DNA from: Bacteroidales bacterium
GTDB taxonomy: Bacteria > Bacteroidota > Bacteroidia > Bacteroidales > Prolixibacteraceae
Length of the DNA stretch: 64,000 nt
Reading direction: 5' to 3'
Assembly (NCBI GenBank): GCA_012729335.1
Contig: JAAYDJ010000025.1
Coordinates: 60,422-124,421, forward strand
The notes beneath the pieces are model-generated. The model saw only the letters and a list, made by a program, of their open reading frames with translations. It was not told the DNA's origin and made no database searches. The position numbers were made by a program, and so were the translations under genes. Positions 8,072-19,736 of this stretch are shown here, in pieces; position 1 is the first letter of the stretch; each line of letters starts with the position of its first letter.

Positions 8072-8620
8072 TCAGACGGTTTCGGCCATTCCCATCTTCT
8101 CCCTGATGATCTGCAGGGCGTGGGCGGTGCGTTCTGCGCCCGTGCCGGTAACAATTCCGTAGGGAGTCCCCGATTCTTCGATGTGCCGGAGGTAGATTTC
8201 CGAGAGGCGGATTCTCCTATCGCCGCCGTTTTCCCGGAGGGGATCGGGAATCCAGGGGATGTCGGGAGCACAAAGCAGGTAGAGGTCAACAGGAAGGCTT
8301 TCAAGGGCCCGGGTGATGAAGCCCGGGGCTTCTCCATAAACCACTTCCATCCATACTTTGGTGATAATCAGCCAGGTGTCGAAGAAATACCAGGCTTCTC
8401 CGGAAGCCAGGGCCTGTGTCATCTGGGTCACCTGTTCCCGTGCGATATGCAGGACCTCCTCCCGTGTATAGGGATGGTTTTTCTTCTCGAGGTATTCCCG
8501 GGCATACTCCGGAAAGAAAGGCGCGTTGAACATGGTGGCCAGTTCGCGCGTCAGCACCGATTTTCCCGTGGATTCCGCGCCGGTTACCACCACGATCCGG
8601 GGGGGTCTGTTCCTGGTCAT
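8072..8620 (-). CDS. NadR-type ribosylnicotinamide kinase
   Basis: A 182-residue P-loop protein with Walker A 'VVVTGAESTGKS' at the N-terminus, matching the C-terminal kinase domain of NadR (AAA_28 type). It would phosphorylate nicotinamide riboside to NMN, trapping substrate imported by PnuC. The start is ATG 8620, which overlaps the pnuC stop by 4 bases (ATGA type); the longer open frame to 8761 is antisense-like junk within pnuC. There is no N-terminal adenylyltransferase or HTH domain, unlike full-length NadR. The adjacency to pnuC supports the substrate. Confidence 0.85.
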   Translation of the reverse strand: MTRNRPPRIVVVTGAESTGKSVLTRELATMFNAPFFPEYAREYLEKKNHPYTREEVLHIAREQVTQMTQALASGEAWYFFDTWLIITKVWMEVVYGEAPGFITRALESLPVDLYLLCAPDIPWIPDPLRENGGDRRIRLSEIYLRHIEESGTPYGIVTGTGAERTAHALQIIREKMGMAETV

Positions 8621-9219
8621 GACGTTCGGTGATTTATGGAACGTTTCCAGGAGAAATAACCGTAAAAGGCCATTCCCAGGTAAATCACGTAAAGGAGGGC
8701 CGTGGGCCACATGTCGCGCGAGATGTAGAGGATGACGGCGCAGGAGTCGCTGACAATCCATATGATCCAGTTAAAGAGGATTTTACGGGCGAGCATCCAG
8801 GTGGCGATGATCCCCAGGGTGGCAATGAATGCATCCATGAAGGGGATGGGGGAGTCGGTATGATGGTGCAGTAAAAGGTAGATCCCTCCGAAGAGCGGCA
8901 GGGCGATGGCTGCGGCGGCTCCCCCCTGGCGCAGGGAGAGGTGTGTGACCGGCAGCTGGCCCCCGGGCTCCTCCTTTTTGCCCCTGAGCCAGAAATACCA
9001 GCCATATATGCTCATGCCCGTATAATAAAACTGCAATCCCATGTTGGCATAAAACCGGGCATCCAGGAAAATGAAAATATAGAGGAGCGAGGAGATGATC
9101 CCTGCCGGCCAGGTGAGAATGTTTTGTCTCACCCCTAAGATAATGTAGGCCAGGCCCAATAAGGAACCCGCCACTTCCAGCAAATTCGCCGATAACCACT
9201 CCGCGGCAGCCTGTATCAT
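8617..9219 (-). CDS. pnuC: PnuC-family nicotinamide riboside transporter
   Basis: A 200-residue integral membrane protein with about seven hydrophobic helices. PnuC hallmarks include 'NILTWPAGIISSLLYIFIF', 'QFYYTGMSIYGWYFW' and 'ILFNWIIWIVSDSCA'. Some Bacteroidota relatives carry thiamine (PnuT), but the 4-base overlap with a NadR-type kinase argues for nicotinamide riboside. It begins 19 bases after the S41 protease gene on the same strand. Confidence 0.9.
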   Translation of the reverse strand: MIQAAAEWLSANLLEVAGSLLGLAYIILGVRQNILTWPAGIISSLLYIFIFLDARFYANMGLQFYYTGMSIYGWYFWLRGKKEEPGGQLPVTHLSLRQGGAAAAIALPLFGGIYLLLHHHTDSPIPFMDAFIATLGIIATWMLARKILFNWIIWIVSDSCAVILYISRDMWPTALLYVIYLGMAFYGYFSWKRSINHRTS

Positions 9220-9238
9220 GAAGAGGGTGGAATATGTG

Positions 9239-10876
9239 CTATTCTTTGCTGGCCAGAATCAAAGAGAACTGCTCCTGGTTCGCCAGGACTTCCATCGCCT
9301 TTCTGATCATGGAGTCCTCTTCGTTGATGATCTGGTAGAAATGGTCTGCGGTATAGAGGCTTCGGGCCATGTGTGCCCTGATCTCCCGTTTCATCATGGG
9401 AAGGGTGAAATCGATGCTTTTCTGGTCGCGTGCGATGGAATCCTTTTCACCTGCGGCCACAATGCCTTCAATCATCTCCTCCCCGGGTTGAAATTTATCT
9501 CTGAACTTGTCGAATGTGGGGTACTTTCCGAGCAGGGAGGTCCTGTTCTGATCAAGGTAATCCAGGACGTAGTTATAGACGATATTATTCCGCTGGAGGC
9601 GGTTGTAGTATGCGAAGAGGGAGGAAGTGTCGAGGGGCACGAAGATGTCGGGCACGATACCTCCGCCGCCGTAAACGGTTCTGCCGCTGGCCAGGGTTTT
9701 GTAGCGCAGGGAGTCGGCAACGTGAATGCTGTCGGCATGAAACATCTCTCCGTTTTCGAAGCGTTTCAGGCCTTCGGTACGGTAATCTTCCACTCCCTGG
9801 TCATAGGGTTTCTGGATGCATCTGCCGCTGGGTGTATAATAATGGGCGGAAGTCAGTCTGACCATGGAGCCGTCGGTCAGGTAGTAGGGTTGCTGCACCA
9901 GCCCCTTGCCATAGGATCGGCGGCCGATGATGATCCCCCGGTCCCAATCCTGGATGGCTCCGGCGACGATCTCGCTGGCCGAGGCCGACCCTTCATTGAC
10001 CAGCACCACCAGGTTCCCCTTCTCAAAGGAGCCGCCTCCCGTGGACTTATACTCCTTCCGGGGATGGTGAACCCCCTCGGTATAGACCATCATCTTCCCT
10101 GCGGAGAGGAATTCACGGGCCAGATCGGTGGCCGCGTTCAGATATCCACCACCATTGTTGCGCAGATCCAGAACCAGCCTGGTCATCTTTTCCTCCCGGA
10201 GGGCCTCCATGGCGGCTTTGAACTCCTCCATGGTCGTGGCCGAGAACCGGTTGAGTTTGATATATCCGGTCTCCTTGTCCAGCATGTACGAAGCGTCGAG
10301 ACTGTTGATGGGTATTTTGTCGCGGATCACCGTGAAGTCAAGCAAACCCCTGACATTCTTCCGGAGGATCTTCAGCTGGACGGAGGTTCCCTTTTCACCC
10401 CTCAGCTGATTGAAGACATCATTGTTGGTGAGCCCGATTCCGGCCACATTCCGGCCGTCAATGGAGAGGATGCGGTCGCCCGCCTGAATACCCGTTCTTT
10501 CAGAAGGACCCCCCGGAACCGTCGAAACCACCAGAAGGGTATCCTTGTGAATATTGAAGGAAACGCCTATCCCCTCAAAATTGCCTTTCAAGGGTTCGTT
10601 CATTTTTTCAACCTCATCCCTGGTGATGTAAACCGAATGGGGATCCAGTTCCTGCAGCATTGAGACGATGGCTTTCTCTGTCAGGCGGTTAATGTTGGTT
10701 GTGTCCACGTAATAGGATTCGACCAGCCTTAAAAGCCGGCCGAATTTGAGGGTATTGGCCTGCGCATCCTGGGCCCTGAGTTCCTGTACTCCTCCCAGAA
10801 GCAGAAGTAACCACATTCCCGTGGCAAATAATCCTGGTTTCATCTTTAGATTGCTCATTAATATCTTACGCTTCAT
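9239..10876 (-). CDS. S41 family C-terminal processing protease
   Basis: A 545-residue periplasmic protease. A signal peptide (MKPGLFATGMWLLLLLGG region) follows one of three close ATGs (10876, 10858, 10843). A PDZ domain occupies about residues 95-185 ('GDRILSIDGRNVAG'). The catalytic Ser lies in 'NEGSASASEIV' and the Lys in 'RRSYGKGLVQQP'. Family members trim C-termini of envelope proteins. A C-terminal extension of ~140 residues is charged and helical, as in many Bacteroidota members. It is the first gene of a possible S41-pnuC-kinase unit, though the functional link is not evident. Confidence 0.93.
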   Translation of the reverse strand: MKRKILMSNLKMKPGLFATGMWLLLLLGGVQELRAQDAQANTLKFGRLLRLVESYYVDTTNINRLTEKAIVSMLQELDPHSVYITRDEVEKMNEPLKGNFEGIGVSFNIHKDTLLVVSTVPGGPSERTGIQAGDRILSIDGRNVAGIGLTNNDVFNQLRGEKGTSVQLKILRKNVRGLLDFTVIRDKIPINSLDASYMLDKETGYIKLNRFSATTMEEFKAAMEALREEKMTRLVLDLRNNGGGYLNAATDLAREFLSAGKMMVYTEGVHHPRKEYKSTGGGSFEKGNLVVLVNEGSASASEIVAGAIQDWDRGIIIGRRSYGKGLVQQPYYLTDGSMVRLTSAHYYTPSGRCIQKPYDQGVEDYRTEGLKRFENGEMFHADSIHVADSLRYKTLASGRTVYGGGGIVPDIFVPLDTSSLFAYYNRLQRNNIVYNYVLDYLDQNRTSLLGKYPTFDKFRDKFQPGEEMIEGIVAAGEKDSIARDQKSIDFTLPMMKREIRAHMARSLYTADHFYQIINEEDSMIRKAMEVLANQEQFSLILASKE

Positions 10877-10967
10877 TCACTTTCAGGCACATTACTGAAA
10901 CCGCGGAATGATCTAAAAAGTTCAGCGAATACCGTGCCAAATTCTATATGATATATTTATATGATAG

Positions 10968-11087
10968 TAACTTGCTTTTCAATGAGATATCGTGGTGAAG
11001 CCAGTTGATGTGCTTCATGCCTGTGAAAACCGCCGGCAGCAAATATACATCTCCATATGTGGTTTGAAGCGCCATGCGGCTTTGAGT
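10968..11087 (-). repeat. interspersed intergenic repeat, copy 1
   Basis: This lies between the guaA stop (11096) and the S41 gene start (10876). Read on the minus strand it shares GCCGCATGGCGCTTC, AACCACATA, TATATTTGC and GGCATGAAGCACAT with copies at 16250 and 28488. The segment AAAGCCGC (minus strand, 11083-11076) can pair with GCGGTTTT (11033-11026). It starts about 10 bases after guaA, in the same orientation relative to that gene as the other copies are to theirs. Confidence 0.8.
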
Positions 11088-11095
11088 GAAAGGGA

Positions 11096-12625
<1,530 letters not shown>

Positions 12626-12709
12626 AGGGTGTGGAATGTATGGCGCAAATTTATTATTATTTTTGCCCGATATTTGCGGGATGAGTTCCGAAACCAAAAA
12701 AACGATATC

Positions 12710-14950
12710 GTGCGGATTCTTTTGTTTACATGGATGGTGTTTTTGAGCTGCGCTTATGCGGGGGCCCAGGAGAGGCCAGCAGGAGAGCGGATGGCAGAAA
12801 ACGGGGCAGTATATTATCTCCATACGGTCAGGGCGGGGGAGACCCTTTATTCGATTTCAAAGCGGTACCAGGCTTCCCTGGAAGAGGTCAGAAGGGTGAA
12901 TCCCTCTGCATCGGAGGGCATCAGGCCGGGCGACCTCCTGAAGATTCCCGCGGGGCCTGAGCGTGCTGCCGGAACGGTGAGCCCTCAGGCGGGAGAGGCG
13001 CGCATCATCCTGCATAAGGTACAGCGTAAGGAAACCCTCTATTTCATCTCCCGGAAATACGGGGTGACCATCGATGACATCCTCTCTTATAATCCGGGAT
13101 TGTCGCAGCTGAAACGCGGGGAGACCATCCGGATCCCGCAATGGGGGAGTGCCCCCATGCCGGGTGCGAAACCCCATGATCAGGGCGAGAAGGGAACCCA
13201 TTGGGTACAACCCGGGGAGACCCTCTACTCCATTTCGCGGAGGTATGGTGTGGCCGTGACGGCCCTTCTGGAGGAGAATCCCCAGGCGCGTGAACTCAAA
13301 TCCGGGATGCGGCTGACGATTCCGGGGCGGAGCAGCGGGGATTCCGCGGATGTATCCCATACCCCCGCCCACGAAGAATATATCACCCATACCATTCAAC
13401 CGGGAGAAACCCTCTATTCCCTGAGCAAGCGCTATGGGGTAAGTGCCGAACGGCTGGTGGAACTGAATCCCTCCCTTGACCGCTCCTTCCGTTCCGGAAA
13501 TGAAATCAGGGTTCCCCGTATGGGGACCGCACCTGCAGTCCCGGCTCGTGAAGAGTCAGACAGGGTGGCCCATGTGGTTGCACCGGGGGAGACCCTGTTC
13601 AGTATCTCGGGGAAATACGGCATCGGCATGGGAGAGCTGGTGGCTGCCAACCCGGTGCTGGAAAGCCGGCCCCCCCGCACAGGCGATACCCTGTTGATCA
13701 GGCTTCCTGAAAATCCTTTGCCTGCGGAGACTGACGCGGAAACGCTTTCACGGTCGGCCGATTGCATGGTGAAAAAGAGCTATCACAACACTCCCGAGGT
13801 GAGGGTGGCCCTGCTGTTACCCCTGTTTATCGATGCCAACCGATACCTGAACGCCGGCTTTCTCTCGGGGAAAAACGAGGAGGAAGATCACGGAGAAGAG
13901 AGCACCGGAACGGTCTCCCACAATGAGAAATATATCAGTTTCCAGGGAAACAGCGAGAACTTCCTCCATTTTTACGAGGGGGCGCTGCTGGCTGTCGACT
14001 CCCTCCGGCAGATGGGGATCCGCATAAAACTCGATGTCTTTGATACCGAGCAGAAACCTTCCAGGGTGAGGACTCTGGTCTCCTCAGGAGACCTGGCAAA
14101 TGCCGACGTCATCATCGGCCCTGTTTTTCCCAATGAGCAGAAGGAGATTTCCGATTTTGCCCGGGAGAAGAAGATTGTCGTGGTATCGCCGCTCTCCGCC
14201 TCGGATGAGGTGACCAGGAACAATCCCTGGTTTTTCCAGATCAATCCGCCCCGGGAGCATGTGGCCGAGAAAACCGTGGAATACATTGCCGCTACCTATC
14301 CTCATGCCAACCTGGTGGTGTTGCAAACCGGCAACTCGTCAGCGGGGGCCGAGAAGGAAGCCGAGCTTCTCAGGAAGGAGATTACCCGCAGAGGAAGTGG
14401 GGAAAGCACCGCACACGTCAGGGTGGTCGACTACCGGAAGGAGGGATTTACTGCCCTGAAGGCGGCGATGGCCGGTGACAGGAAAAACATTATAGTGCTT
14501 ACCTCCGACAGTGAAGCCGAGGTGAGTGTGGCTGTATCCAACATGAAAATGCTTGCCCGGGAATTCGATGTGACCCTGATCGGCAACAACCGGTTTCCCC
14601 AGTTCGACAGCATCAATCCCGAGAATTTCCACGCAGGGAGGCTGGAATTCCTGACTCCGTACTGGCCCGATACCCGCCAGCAGGTGACCCGTTCATTCAT
14701 CTCCCGTTTCAGGAGTTTCTTCAAGGGGGACCCCAACCAGTTCAGCATGCAGGGGTATGACGCCGTTTTCTTTTTTGCCAAGGCGGTCGTGGACTTCGGA
14801 AGCGACTTCCGCCAGTGCATTCCCAGTGCTTCCGCGGGGCTCGTCCAGGGCAACTACAGGTTTGACCCGCGCCCCGCAGAAGGGGCCGTTAACGACGGAC
14901 TCATCGTGGTCCATTATACCTCCGATTTCCAGGTGATCAGGAAAAATTAA
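12710..14950 (+). CDS. secreted protein with five LysM domains and a type I periplasmic-binding-like domain
   Basis: A 746-residue protein from GTG 12710, chosen because it gives a clean signal peptide ([20 protein letters not shown]); the ATG at 12734 would truncate it. Five LysM repeats start near residues 33, 98, 163, 222 and 284, each with the [12 protein letters not shown] motif followed by xxNPxxxxxxxGxxLxIP. From about 363 to the end is a leucine-binding-like (type I periplasmic-binding) domain, '[15 protein letters not shown]' through '[16 protein letters not shown]'. LysM domains bind peptidoglycan, so this is probably a cell-wall-attached sensor or amidase-activator-like protein; relatives in Bacteroidota are annotated as LysM peptidoglycan-binding proteins. 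The ligand is unknown. Confidence 0.88.
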   Translation: MRILLFTWMVFLSCAYAGAQERPAGERMAENGAVYYLHTVRAGETLYSISKRYQASLEEVRRVNPSASEGIRPGDLLKIPAGPERAAGTVSPQAGEARIILHKVQRKETLYFISRKYGVTIDDILSYNPGLSQLKRGETIRIPQWGSAPMPGAKPHDQGEKGTHWVQPGETLYSISRRYGVAVTALLEENPQARELKSGMRLTIPGRSSGDSADVSHTPAHEEYITHTIQPGETLYSLSKRYGVSAERLVELNPSLDRSFRSGNEIRVPRMGTAPAVPAREESDRVAHVVAPGETLFSISGKYGIGMGELVAANPVLESRPPRTGDTLLIRLPENPLPAETDAETLSRSADCMVKKSYHNTPEVRVALLLPLFIDANRYLNAGFLSGKNEEEDHGEESTGTVSHNEKYISFQGNSENFLHFYEGALLAVDSLRQMGIRIKLDVFDTEQKPSRVRTLVSSGDLANADVIIGPVFPNEQKEISDFAREKKIVVVSPLSASDEVTRNNPWFFQINPPREHVAEKTVEYIAATYPHANLVVLQTGNSSAGAEKEAELLRKEITRRGSGESTAHVRVVDYRKEGFTALKAAMAGDRKNIIVLTSDSEAEVSVAVSNMKMLAREFDVTLIGNNRFPQFDSINPENFHAGRLEFLTPYWPDTRQQVTRSFISRFRSFFKGDPNQFSMQGYDAVFFFAKAVVDFGSDFRQCIPSASAGLVQGNYRFDPRPAEGAVNDGLIVVHYTSDFQVIRKN

Positions 14951-15005
14951 GGGTCACACGCTCCTCAGGCCATGGTTTCCACGGCAGAAGCCGGCAAGCC
15001 TGGCG

Positions 15006-16229
15006 TTAAACTCCTGATTCGCGGAAAGCTTTTTTGATCCTGGTCAGGGCGTCTTCCATCTGGTTTTCAGTGATCACCAGGGGGGGCGTAAAGCGGATGA
15101 TGTGTTCGTGCGTGGGTTTGGCGATGATGCCGTTTTCCTTCATTTTCAGGCATATTTCCCATGCCGATACGGGATGGCTGGCATCGATGGCCACGGCGTT
15201 CAGCAGTCCCTTCCCCCTGACAGTTTCGATCATGCCTGATCTGATGGCGCGCATTTCGCTCCTGAAGATCTCCCCCATTTTCTCGGCGTTTTCGGCCAGG
15301 TTCTCCTCCCTGATAACGTCAAGGGCAGCCATGGATACGGCTGCGGCCATGGGATTTCCGCCATAGGTGCTGCCATGTTCGCCAGGTTTGATGGTGAGCA
15401 TGACCTCGTCATCGGCCAGAACGCACGATACGGGGTAGGTGCCTCCCGACAGGGCTTTCCCCAGCACCAGTATGTCGGGTCTGACCTGTTCATGGTCGCA
15501 GGCCAGCATTTTCCCGGTACGGGCGAGTCCCGTCTGGACCTCGTCGGCGATCAACAGCACGCGGTATTTCTTGCATAGCGTGGCGGCTTTGGCCAGAAAA
15601 CCGTCTTCGGGAACGTACACCCCGGCTTCCGCCTGAATGGGTTCCACCAAAAAACCGGCCACATCGGGATCCTTCAGGGCATTCTCAAGGGCGGCGGTGT
15701 CGTTGTAGGGAATATTGACAAATCCCGGGGTATAGGGGCCATAATCATTGTAGGCATCCGGGTCGGAGGACATGGAGATGATGGTGATGGTCCGCCCATG
15801 GAAATTGCCGTTGCAGACGACGATTTTTGCCTGGTTCCGGGGTATCCCCTTTACCTTGTAGGCCCATTTGCGGCAGAGCTTGAGGGCCGTTTCGTCGGCC
15901 TCGGCACCTGAGTTCATGGGCAGCATGCGGTCGTAACCGAAGAGCCGGGTCATATACGCTTCCCATTCTCCCAGCAGGTTGTTGTAAAAGGCCCTGGAGG
16001 TCAGCGTCAACCGTGATGCCTGAGCCGTGAGGGCTCCGATGATCCGGGGATGACAGTGCCCCTGGTTCACCGCAGAATAGGCCGCCAGAAAATCATAATA
16101 CCTTTCACCTTCCACATCCCACACATACACCCCTTCGCCTCGTTCCAGCACCACCGGCAACGGGTGGTAGTTGTGTGCTCCGTAGCGCTCCTCACGCGCC
16201 ATATAATCACGCGAACTCATTTTATTCAT
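15006..16229 (-). CDS. rocD: ornithine--oxo-acid transaminase
   Basis: A 407-residue class III PLP aminotransferase converting ornithine and 2-oxoglutarate to glutamate semialdehyde and glutamate. Seen: the N-terminal '[13 protein letters not shown]' typical of ornithine aminotransferase, '[17 protein letters not shown]', the Asp of '[15 protein letters not shown]', and the PLP lysine in '[13 protein letters not shown]'. The start is ATG 16229. Repeat copy 2 lies directly upstream of the start, so it may form part of the 5' region. Confidence 0.95.
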   Translation of the reverse strand: MNKMSSRDYMAREERYGAHNYHPLPVVLERGEGVYVWDVEGERYYDFLAAYSAVNQGHCHPRIIGALTAQASRLTLTSRAFYNNLLGEWEAYMTRLFGYDRMLPMNSGAEADETALKLCRKWAYKVKGIPRNQAKIVVCNGNFHGRTITIISMSSDPDAYNDYGPYTPGFVNIPYNDTAALENALKDPDVAGFLVEPIQAEAGVYVPEDGFLAKAATLCKKYRVLLIADEVQTGLARTGKMLACDHEQVRPDILVLGKALSGGTYPVSCVLADDEVMLTIKPGEHGSTYGGNPMAAAVSMAALDVIREENLAENAEKMGEIFRSEMRAIRSGMIETVRGKGLLNAVAIDASHPVSAWEICLKMKENGIIAKPTHEHIIRFTPPLVITENQMEDALTRIKKAFRESGV

Positions 16230-16249
16230 TTGTATAATTATTAGTTATG

Positions 16250-16397
16250 ACTTGCTCTTCAGTTACCTGCCGTGGTGAAGCCGGTTTATGTGCTTCACGC
16301 CCGTGGAATTGGCTCCGCAGGGCTCCGCCGAACTCCGTTTCGCATGTGGCAAATATCCATGTCTTTATGTGGTCGGAGCGCCATGCGACTTTCATAC
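16250..16397 (-). repeat. interspersed intergenic repeat, copy 2
   Basis: This lies between the stop of the BatA/VWA gene (16506) and the rocD start (16229). Read on the minus strand it holds GTCGCATGGCGCTCC, GACCACATA, GGATATTTGCC and GGGCGTGAAGCACAT, as in the other copies, plus about 30 extra bases in the middle. TCGCATG and CATGCGA (plus strand 16340-16346 and 16382-16388) form a perfect 7-bp stem. Similarity to copy 3 continues to about 16227 (CATTTGTATA). Confidence 0.8.
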
Positions 16398-16505
16398 CGT
16401 CTGATATTAAGAATTACAGTGCAGATATACGATTTTGAATCTGAATTTGAAAGGATATTTGTTATGCCCCGGTATGTTTTATAATATACCGTGAAAATCC
16501 GGGCC

Positions 16506-18566
16506 TCACTTCCAGAACCTGATGAGGAGGGCTTCCGACAGCAGGAAGAACAGGGCTGCCGCCAGAAAATACTTCCAGAGCCGTTTCCCGTTCTGAAGTT
16601 CATTGAACACCTCTGAAAACCTCTTCCCGGGATCGTCGATGACCCTGGTGGTGGAAAGGCGGTATTTTTCAATTTCCCGGGTAAGTTCCGCAGCAGGGAA
16701 GGATCCGGTATGGGATTCCTGCCGGTCGTAGTTCATGGAGAGTGCGGCGAGGGTCTCCCTTCCGTTTTTGATCAGGTAGTGTCCTGCGGTAGTGAAATGA
16801 TCGCTGAGGCTGATCCTCAGTTTATGGCTTTCGGTGGTGGAGGTGGCGGGGATGAATTCCAGGCCGGAGTCCTCTCCGGTCACCGTAAGGGTAGCCTCGC
16901 TGCCGGGTGGCTGCCCGGGTAGTGTGGCAAAACGCTCCCTGCCGATCGTAAAAGCCAGCTCCTGTCCGGGGAGCAGGTTGACGACCAGACCATAGAGCGT
17001 GGGCACAAAAAGCATGTCGCGGGCAAAGATCTCGTTGACGGGAGAGAGGGGAAAACTGAAAACCAAAAGATGCCCCTCACCCACGGGTTGCACGGAACAG
17101 GCTTTTTCCCCGCTGCGGAACCAGAGCAGCGGACTTTCAGGGATTCTGATTTCACGCGCAAAGCGAAGGCTCCCGCTGATCTGGGGAAATTCTGTTTCTT
17201 CGGTGCGGGAGCGGAAGACCTGGTCGTAGACGGGATGGTCCCAGGCGATCCCGGCGATTTCTGTCCGGGAAGTATCTCTTCCTACGATAGGGTTGGCTCC
17301 CATCGCCTGCAGAAAGGCATTGTAGCTTTCCATGTCTCCGTCGGGTTCCGGAAAAAAAACCACGTTGGTTCCGTTTTCAGCCGCCTTCCTCAGTTCGCTG
17401 ACCAGGCCGGTGCTCAGCGTTTTGACATTGACCAGAAAGAGGGTCTGGGTGGTGGAAAGTGCGCTCACCCGGAGGTTTCCTGTGGTGGCTTCCTCAAACT
17501 CCACATAGGGATCGTCGCCGAACAACGCACGGAGATAGGGCAGCCCCGATGTTCCGGAACGGGCATCACCCCCGATGGCCAGGACCCGCAACCGCGGCTC
17601 CACCGTATAGTTCAGATACCAGGTGTTGTCGTGGACAAAAGGGTAATCGGAAATTTCGACATGCCCTTTCTGTATGCCCGTTCCCAGGTTGACATATCTG
17701 ATGGGGACGATGGTCTCCCCTTCGGGTCCGATACTGAAAAGACCTGGGGTTTTCAGCGTGTCGTTCAGGTAGAATTTCACCGGCAGGTTCTGGTATCCTT
17801 CTGCAGAGCGGTTGACGATCCTGACCATCAGATTTTCCTCCTGCCCAAGACGGTGGGCGGGGTATTCCATCCAACAGCTGTCAATATAGAGGTTGCCATT
17901 GTCTCCCGGTGGAATGGGCAGCAGGTAGTCGGTGAGCGTGGTATCTTCCCTGAACCGCTGCAAATCGGTGATGCGGATCTGAAAATCGCTCAGGTAGTAA
18001 AGGGTCATCGCCGCCTGGGGATCGGCTTTCCTCCCGGCAGTGGCCAACCGTGCTCGCACCTGGGAAAGGGTGACCGACCGGGGAGATATCCCCGTTTCAC
18101 TCACCTCCCTGATGAACTGTTCCTTGTTGAAGAGGTGGAGATGCCGGGCATGCAGATCGTTGGTGGCCAGTAAGAAACGGGTGCCCGCCGGATAGGCCGA
18201 GGCGATCTCCAGCGCTTTCGCACGGGCCACCTCCAAAAGCTGCCCCCCCGTGGTCTGCCCGTTCATGCTGAAGGAATTGTCGAGGTAAACCCCCACAATG
18301 GACCGGGGAGACGCATGCTGATCCCTCACCCTGAGATAGGGCTGCGCAAACATCACCACCAGGCTGGCCACGGCCAGAATACGCGACAATAAAATCAGAA
18401 GCTGCTTCAGCCTGGATTGCCTCCGGCTTTCCTGCCTGATGTTTTTCAGAAACCCCACATGACTGAAATAAACCGTGGTGTGCCTCCTGAAACTGAACAG
18501 ATGTATCAGAACCGGAATCAGTACCGCCAGTAATGCCAACAGAAAGGAAGGATATTGAAAATGCAT
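16506..18566 (-). CDS. BatA-type membrane protein with VWA-like domain
   Basis: A 686-residue protein with the BatA N-terminal double membrane segment ('YPSFLLALLAVLIPVLIHLF' and a second helix near residues 58-80). Next comes a von Willebrand A-like domain with a MIDAS-type 'VYLDNSFSMNGQ' (DxSxS present), then a beta-rich glutamine-amidotransferase-like region with 'LRVLAIGGDARSG'. A final membrane helix is 'FLAAALFFLLSEALLIRFW'. Members sit in the inner membrane; their role is unresolved. It is monocistronic here and followed by repeat copy 2. Confidence 0.85.
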   Translation of the reverse strand: MHFQYPSFLLALLAVLIPVLIHLFSFRRHTTVYFSHVGFLKNIRQESRRQSRLKQLLILLSRILAVASLVVMFAQPYLRVRDQHASPRSIVGVYLDNSFSMNGQTTGGQLLEVARAKALEIASAYPAGTRFLLATNDLHARHLHLFNKEQFIREVSETGISPRSVTLSQVRARLATAGRKADPQAAMTLYYLSDFQIRITDLQRFREDTTLTDYLLPIPPGDNGNLYIDSCWMEYPAHRLGQEENLMVRIVNRSAEGYQNLPVKFYLNDTLKTPGLFSIGPEGETIVPIRYVNLGTGIQKGHVEISDYPFVHDNTWYLNYTVEPRLRVLAIGGDARSGTSGLPYLRALFGDDPYVEFEEATTGNLRVSALSTTQTLFLVNVKTLSTGLVSELRKAAENGTNVVFFPEPDGDMESYNAFLQAMGANPIVGRDTSRTEIAGIAWDHPVYDQVFRSRTEETEFPQISGSLRFAREIRIPESPLLWFRSGEKACSVQPVGEGHLLVFSFPLSPVNEIFARDMLFVPTLYGLVVNLLPGQELAFTIGRERFATLPGQPPGSEATLTVTGEDSGLEFIPATSTTESHKLRISLSDHFTTAGHYLIKNGRETLAALSMNYDRQESHTGSFPAAELTREIEKYRLSTTRVIDDPGKRFSEVFNELQNGKRLWKYFLAAALFFLLSEALLIRFWK

Positions 18567-18803
18567 ACGCCAAGTCTCCTCATGCCCCGGGGGCAGAAAT
18601 GCAAAAATAGCATTTTCTTTCAGCTGCGCTATCCGCTTCTCCCTCCCCGCCGGCCATCATCACCGATACTTGAAAATCCACCCGGATTGTTTAATATGTT
18701 ATTTTTTAAATTGAACAAAAAAAGGTTAATTTCGTTGTTGGATGGATAGGTTCTCCCTTTTCAGGATGCTGCTCAGAAGGGGAACCTTTAACAGGTTGTG
18801 GCT

Positions 18804-19682
18804 ATGTCAGAGAAGGTATATTCAATAAAGGATATGGAGGTGATTTCAGGGATCAAGGCGCATACCATCAGGATGTGGGAGCGCCGTTATGGTTTGCTGA
18901 AACCTTCGCGCACCGGGACCAACATCCGGTTTTATGATGACCAGGAGTTACGGCGTCTGATGAACGTGGCTCACCTGGTGGGATGCCATTATAAAATATC
19001 GAAGGTGGCGCGCATGGACGACGATCAGCTGCGGAGGCTGGTGCTGGAGCAGAATGAACTGCACGCCGGCCAGGAAGCGATCATCTCCCAGTTTGTGATG
19101 CATATGCTTCATTTTGATTCAGCGGGATTCTCACGTCTTCTGTCGGAGGTCATGGCCCGCTACGGTTTTGAAGAGGCGGTCTTCAGGGTGATCTTCCCTT
19201 TTCTCAACAAGGTCGGGACCTTCTGGCAGGTAGGTTCGGTATATCCTGCCCAGGAGCATTTTATTTCGGCCATGATACGCCACCAGTTCATCTGTGAACT
19301 GGAACGACGGCAGCTGGAACCCAAAGGAGAGAAGAGCATGTTGTTTTTTCTGCATGAAAACGAGTTGCATGAACTCCCCCTTTTATATTATGCGGCTGTG
19401 GCAGCCAGGAAGGGATTCAGGATCATCTACCTGGGGCCCGGGGTGCCTCTCTCCGACCTGGAACACCTCGATGTGCTGGCCGGGGTGACCCACGTCCTCA
19501 CTGTTTTTACCAATGCCCTGGAGCACGAGGAGTTAAACACCATTCTCCAGCGTTTGACCGGATTGCTTCCCGGAAAGGAATTCATCATCTCGGGCCACCA
19601 GTTGAAACTACACTCCCTGAAACTGCCCGAAGGATTCACCCTTATCAGCAATTACCACGACTTTGACGCCATGTTTCCCTGA
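18804..19682 (+). CDS. MerR-family regulator with cobalamin-binding domain (CarH/LitR type)
   Basis: A 292-residue protein from ATG 18804 (GTG at 18798 also in frame). It has a MerR winged helix, 'YSIKDMEVISGIKAHTIRMW', and then a four-helix B12-binding region with the diagnostic W-x9-EH motif ('FWQVGSVYPAQEH'). A Rossmann cobalamin-binding domain follows. The lower-ligand motif reads E-L-H-E-L-P: the ligand His is kept but the usual Gly at the sixth position is Pro. CarH relatives sense light through adenosylcobalamin and repress carotenoid genes. Here the gene precedes a flavin reductase-rubredoxin gene by 54 bases on the same strand, so the likely target differs. B12 binding is expected; the photoreceptor role is inference. 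Confidence 0.88.
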   Translation: MSEKVYSIKDMEVISGIKAHTIRMWERRYGLLKPSRTGTNIRFYDDQELRRLMNVAHLVGCHYKISKVARMDDDQLRRLVLEQNELHAGQEAIISQFVMHMLHFDSAGFSRLLSEVMARYGFEEAVFRVIFPFLNKVGTFWQVGSVYPAQEHFISAMIRHQFICELERRQLEPKGEKSMLFFLHENELHELPLLYYAAVAARKGFRIIYLGPGVPLSDLEHLDVLAGVTHVLTVFTNALEHEELNTILQRLTGLLPGKEFIISGHQLKLHSLKLPEGFTLISNYHDFDAMFP

Positions 19683-19736
19683 CTGGTGGTTGGACAAGCC
19701 GCAGAAAATGGTAATTTCGGCGTAAAATGCGTCAGG

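Noticed and set aside
9218..10663. 481-codon frame antisense to the S41 protease gene
   Set aside because: Shadow frame; the opposite strand has a complete protease with catalytic residues.
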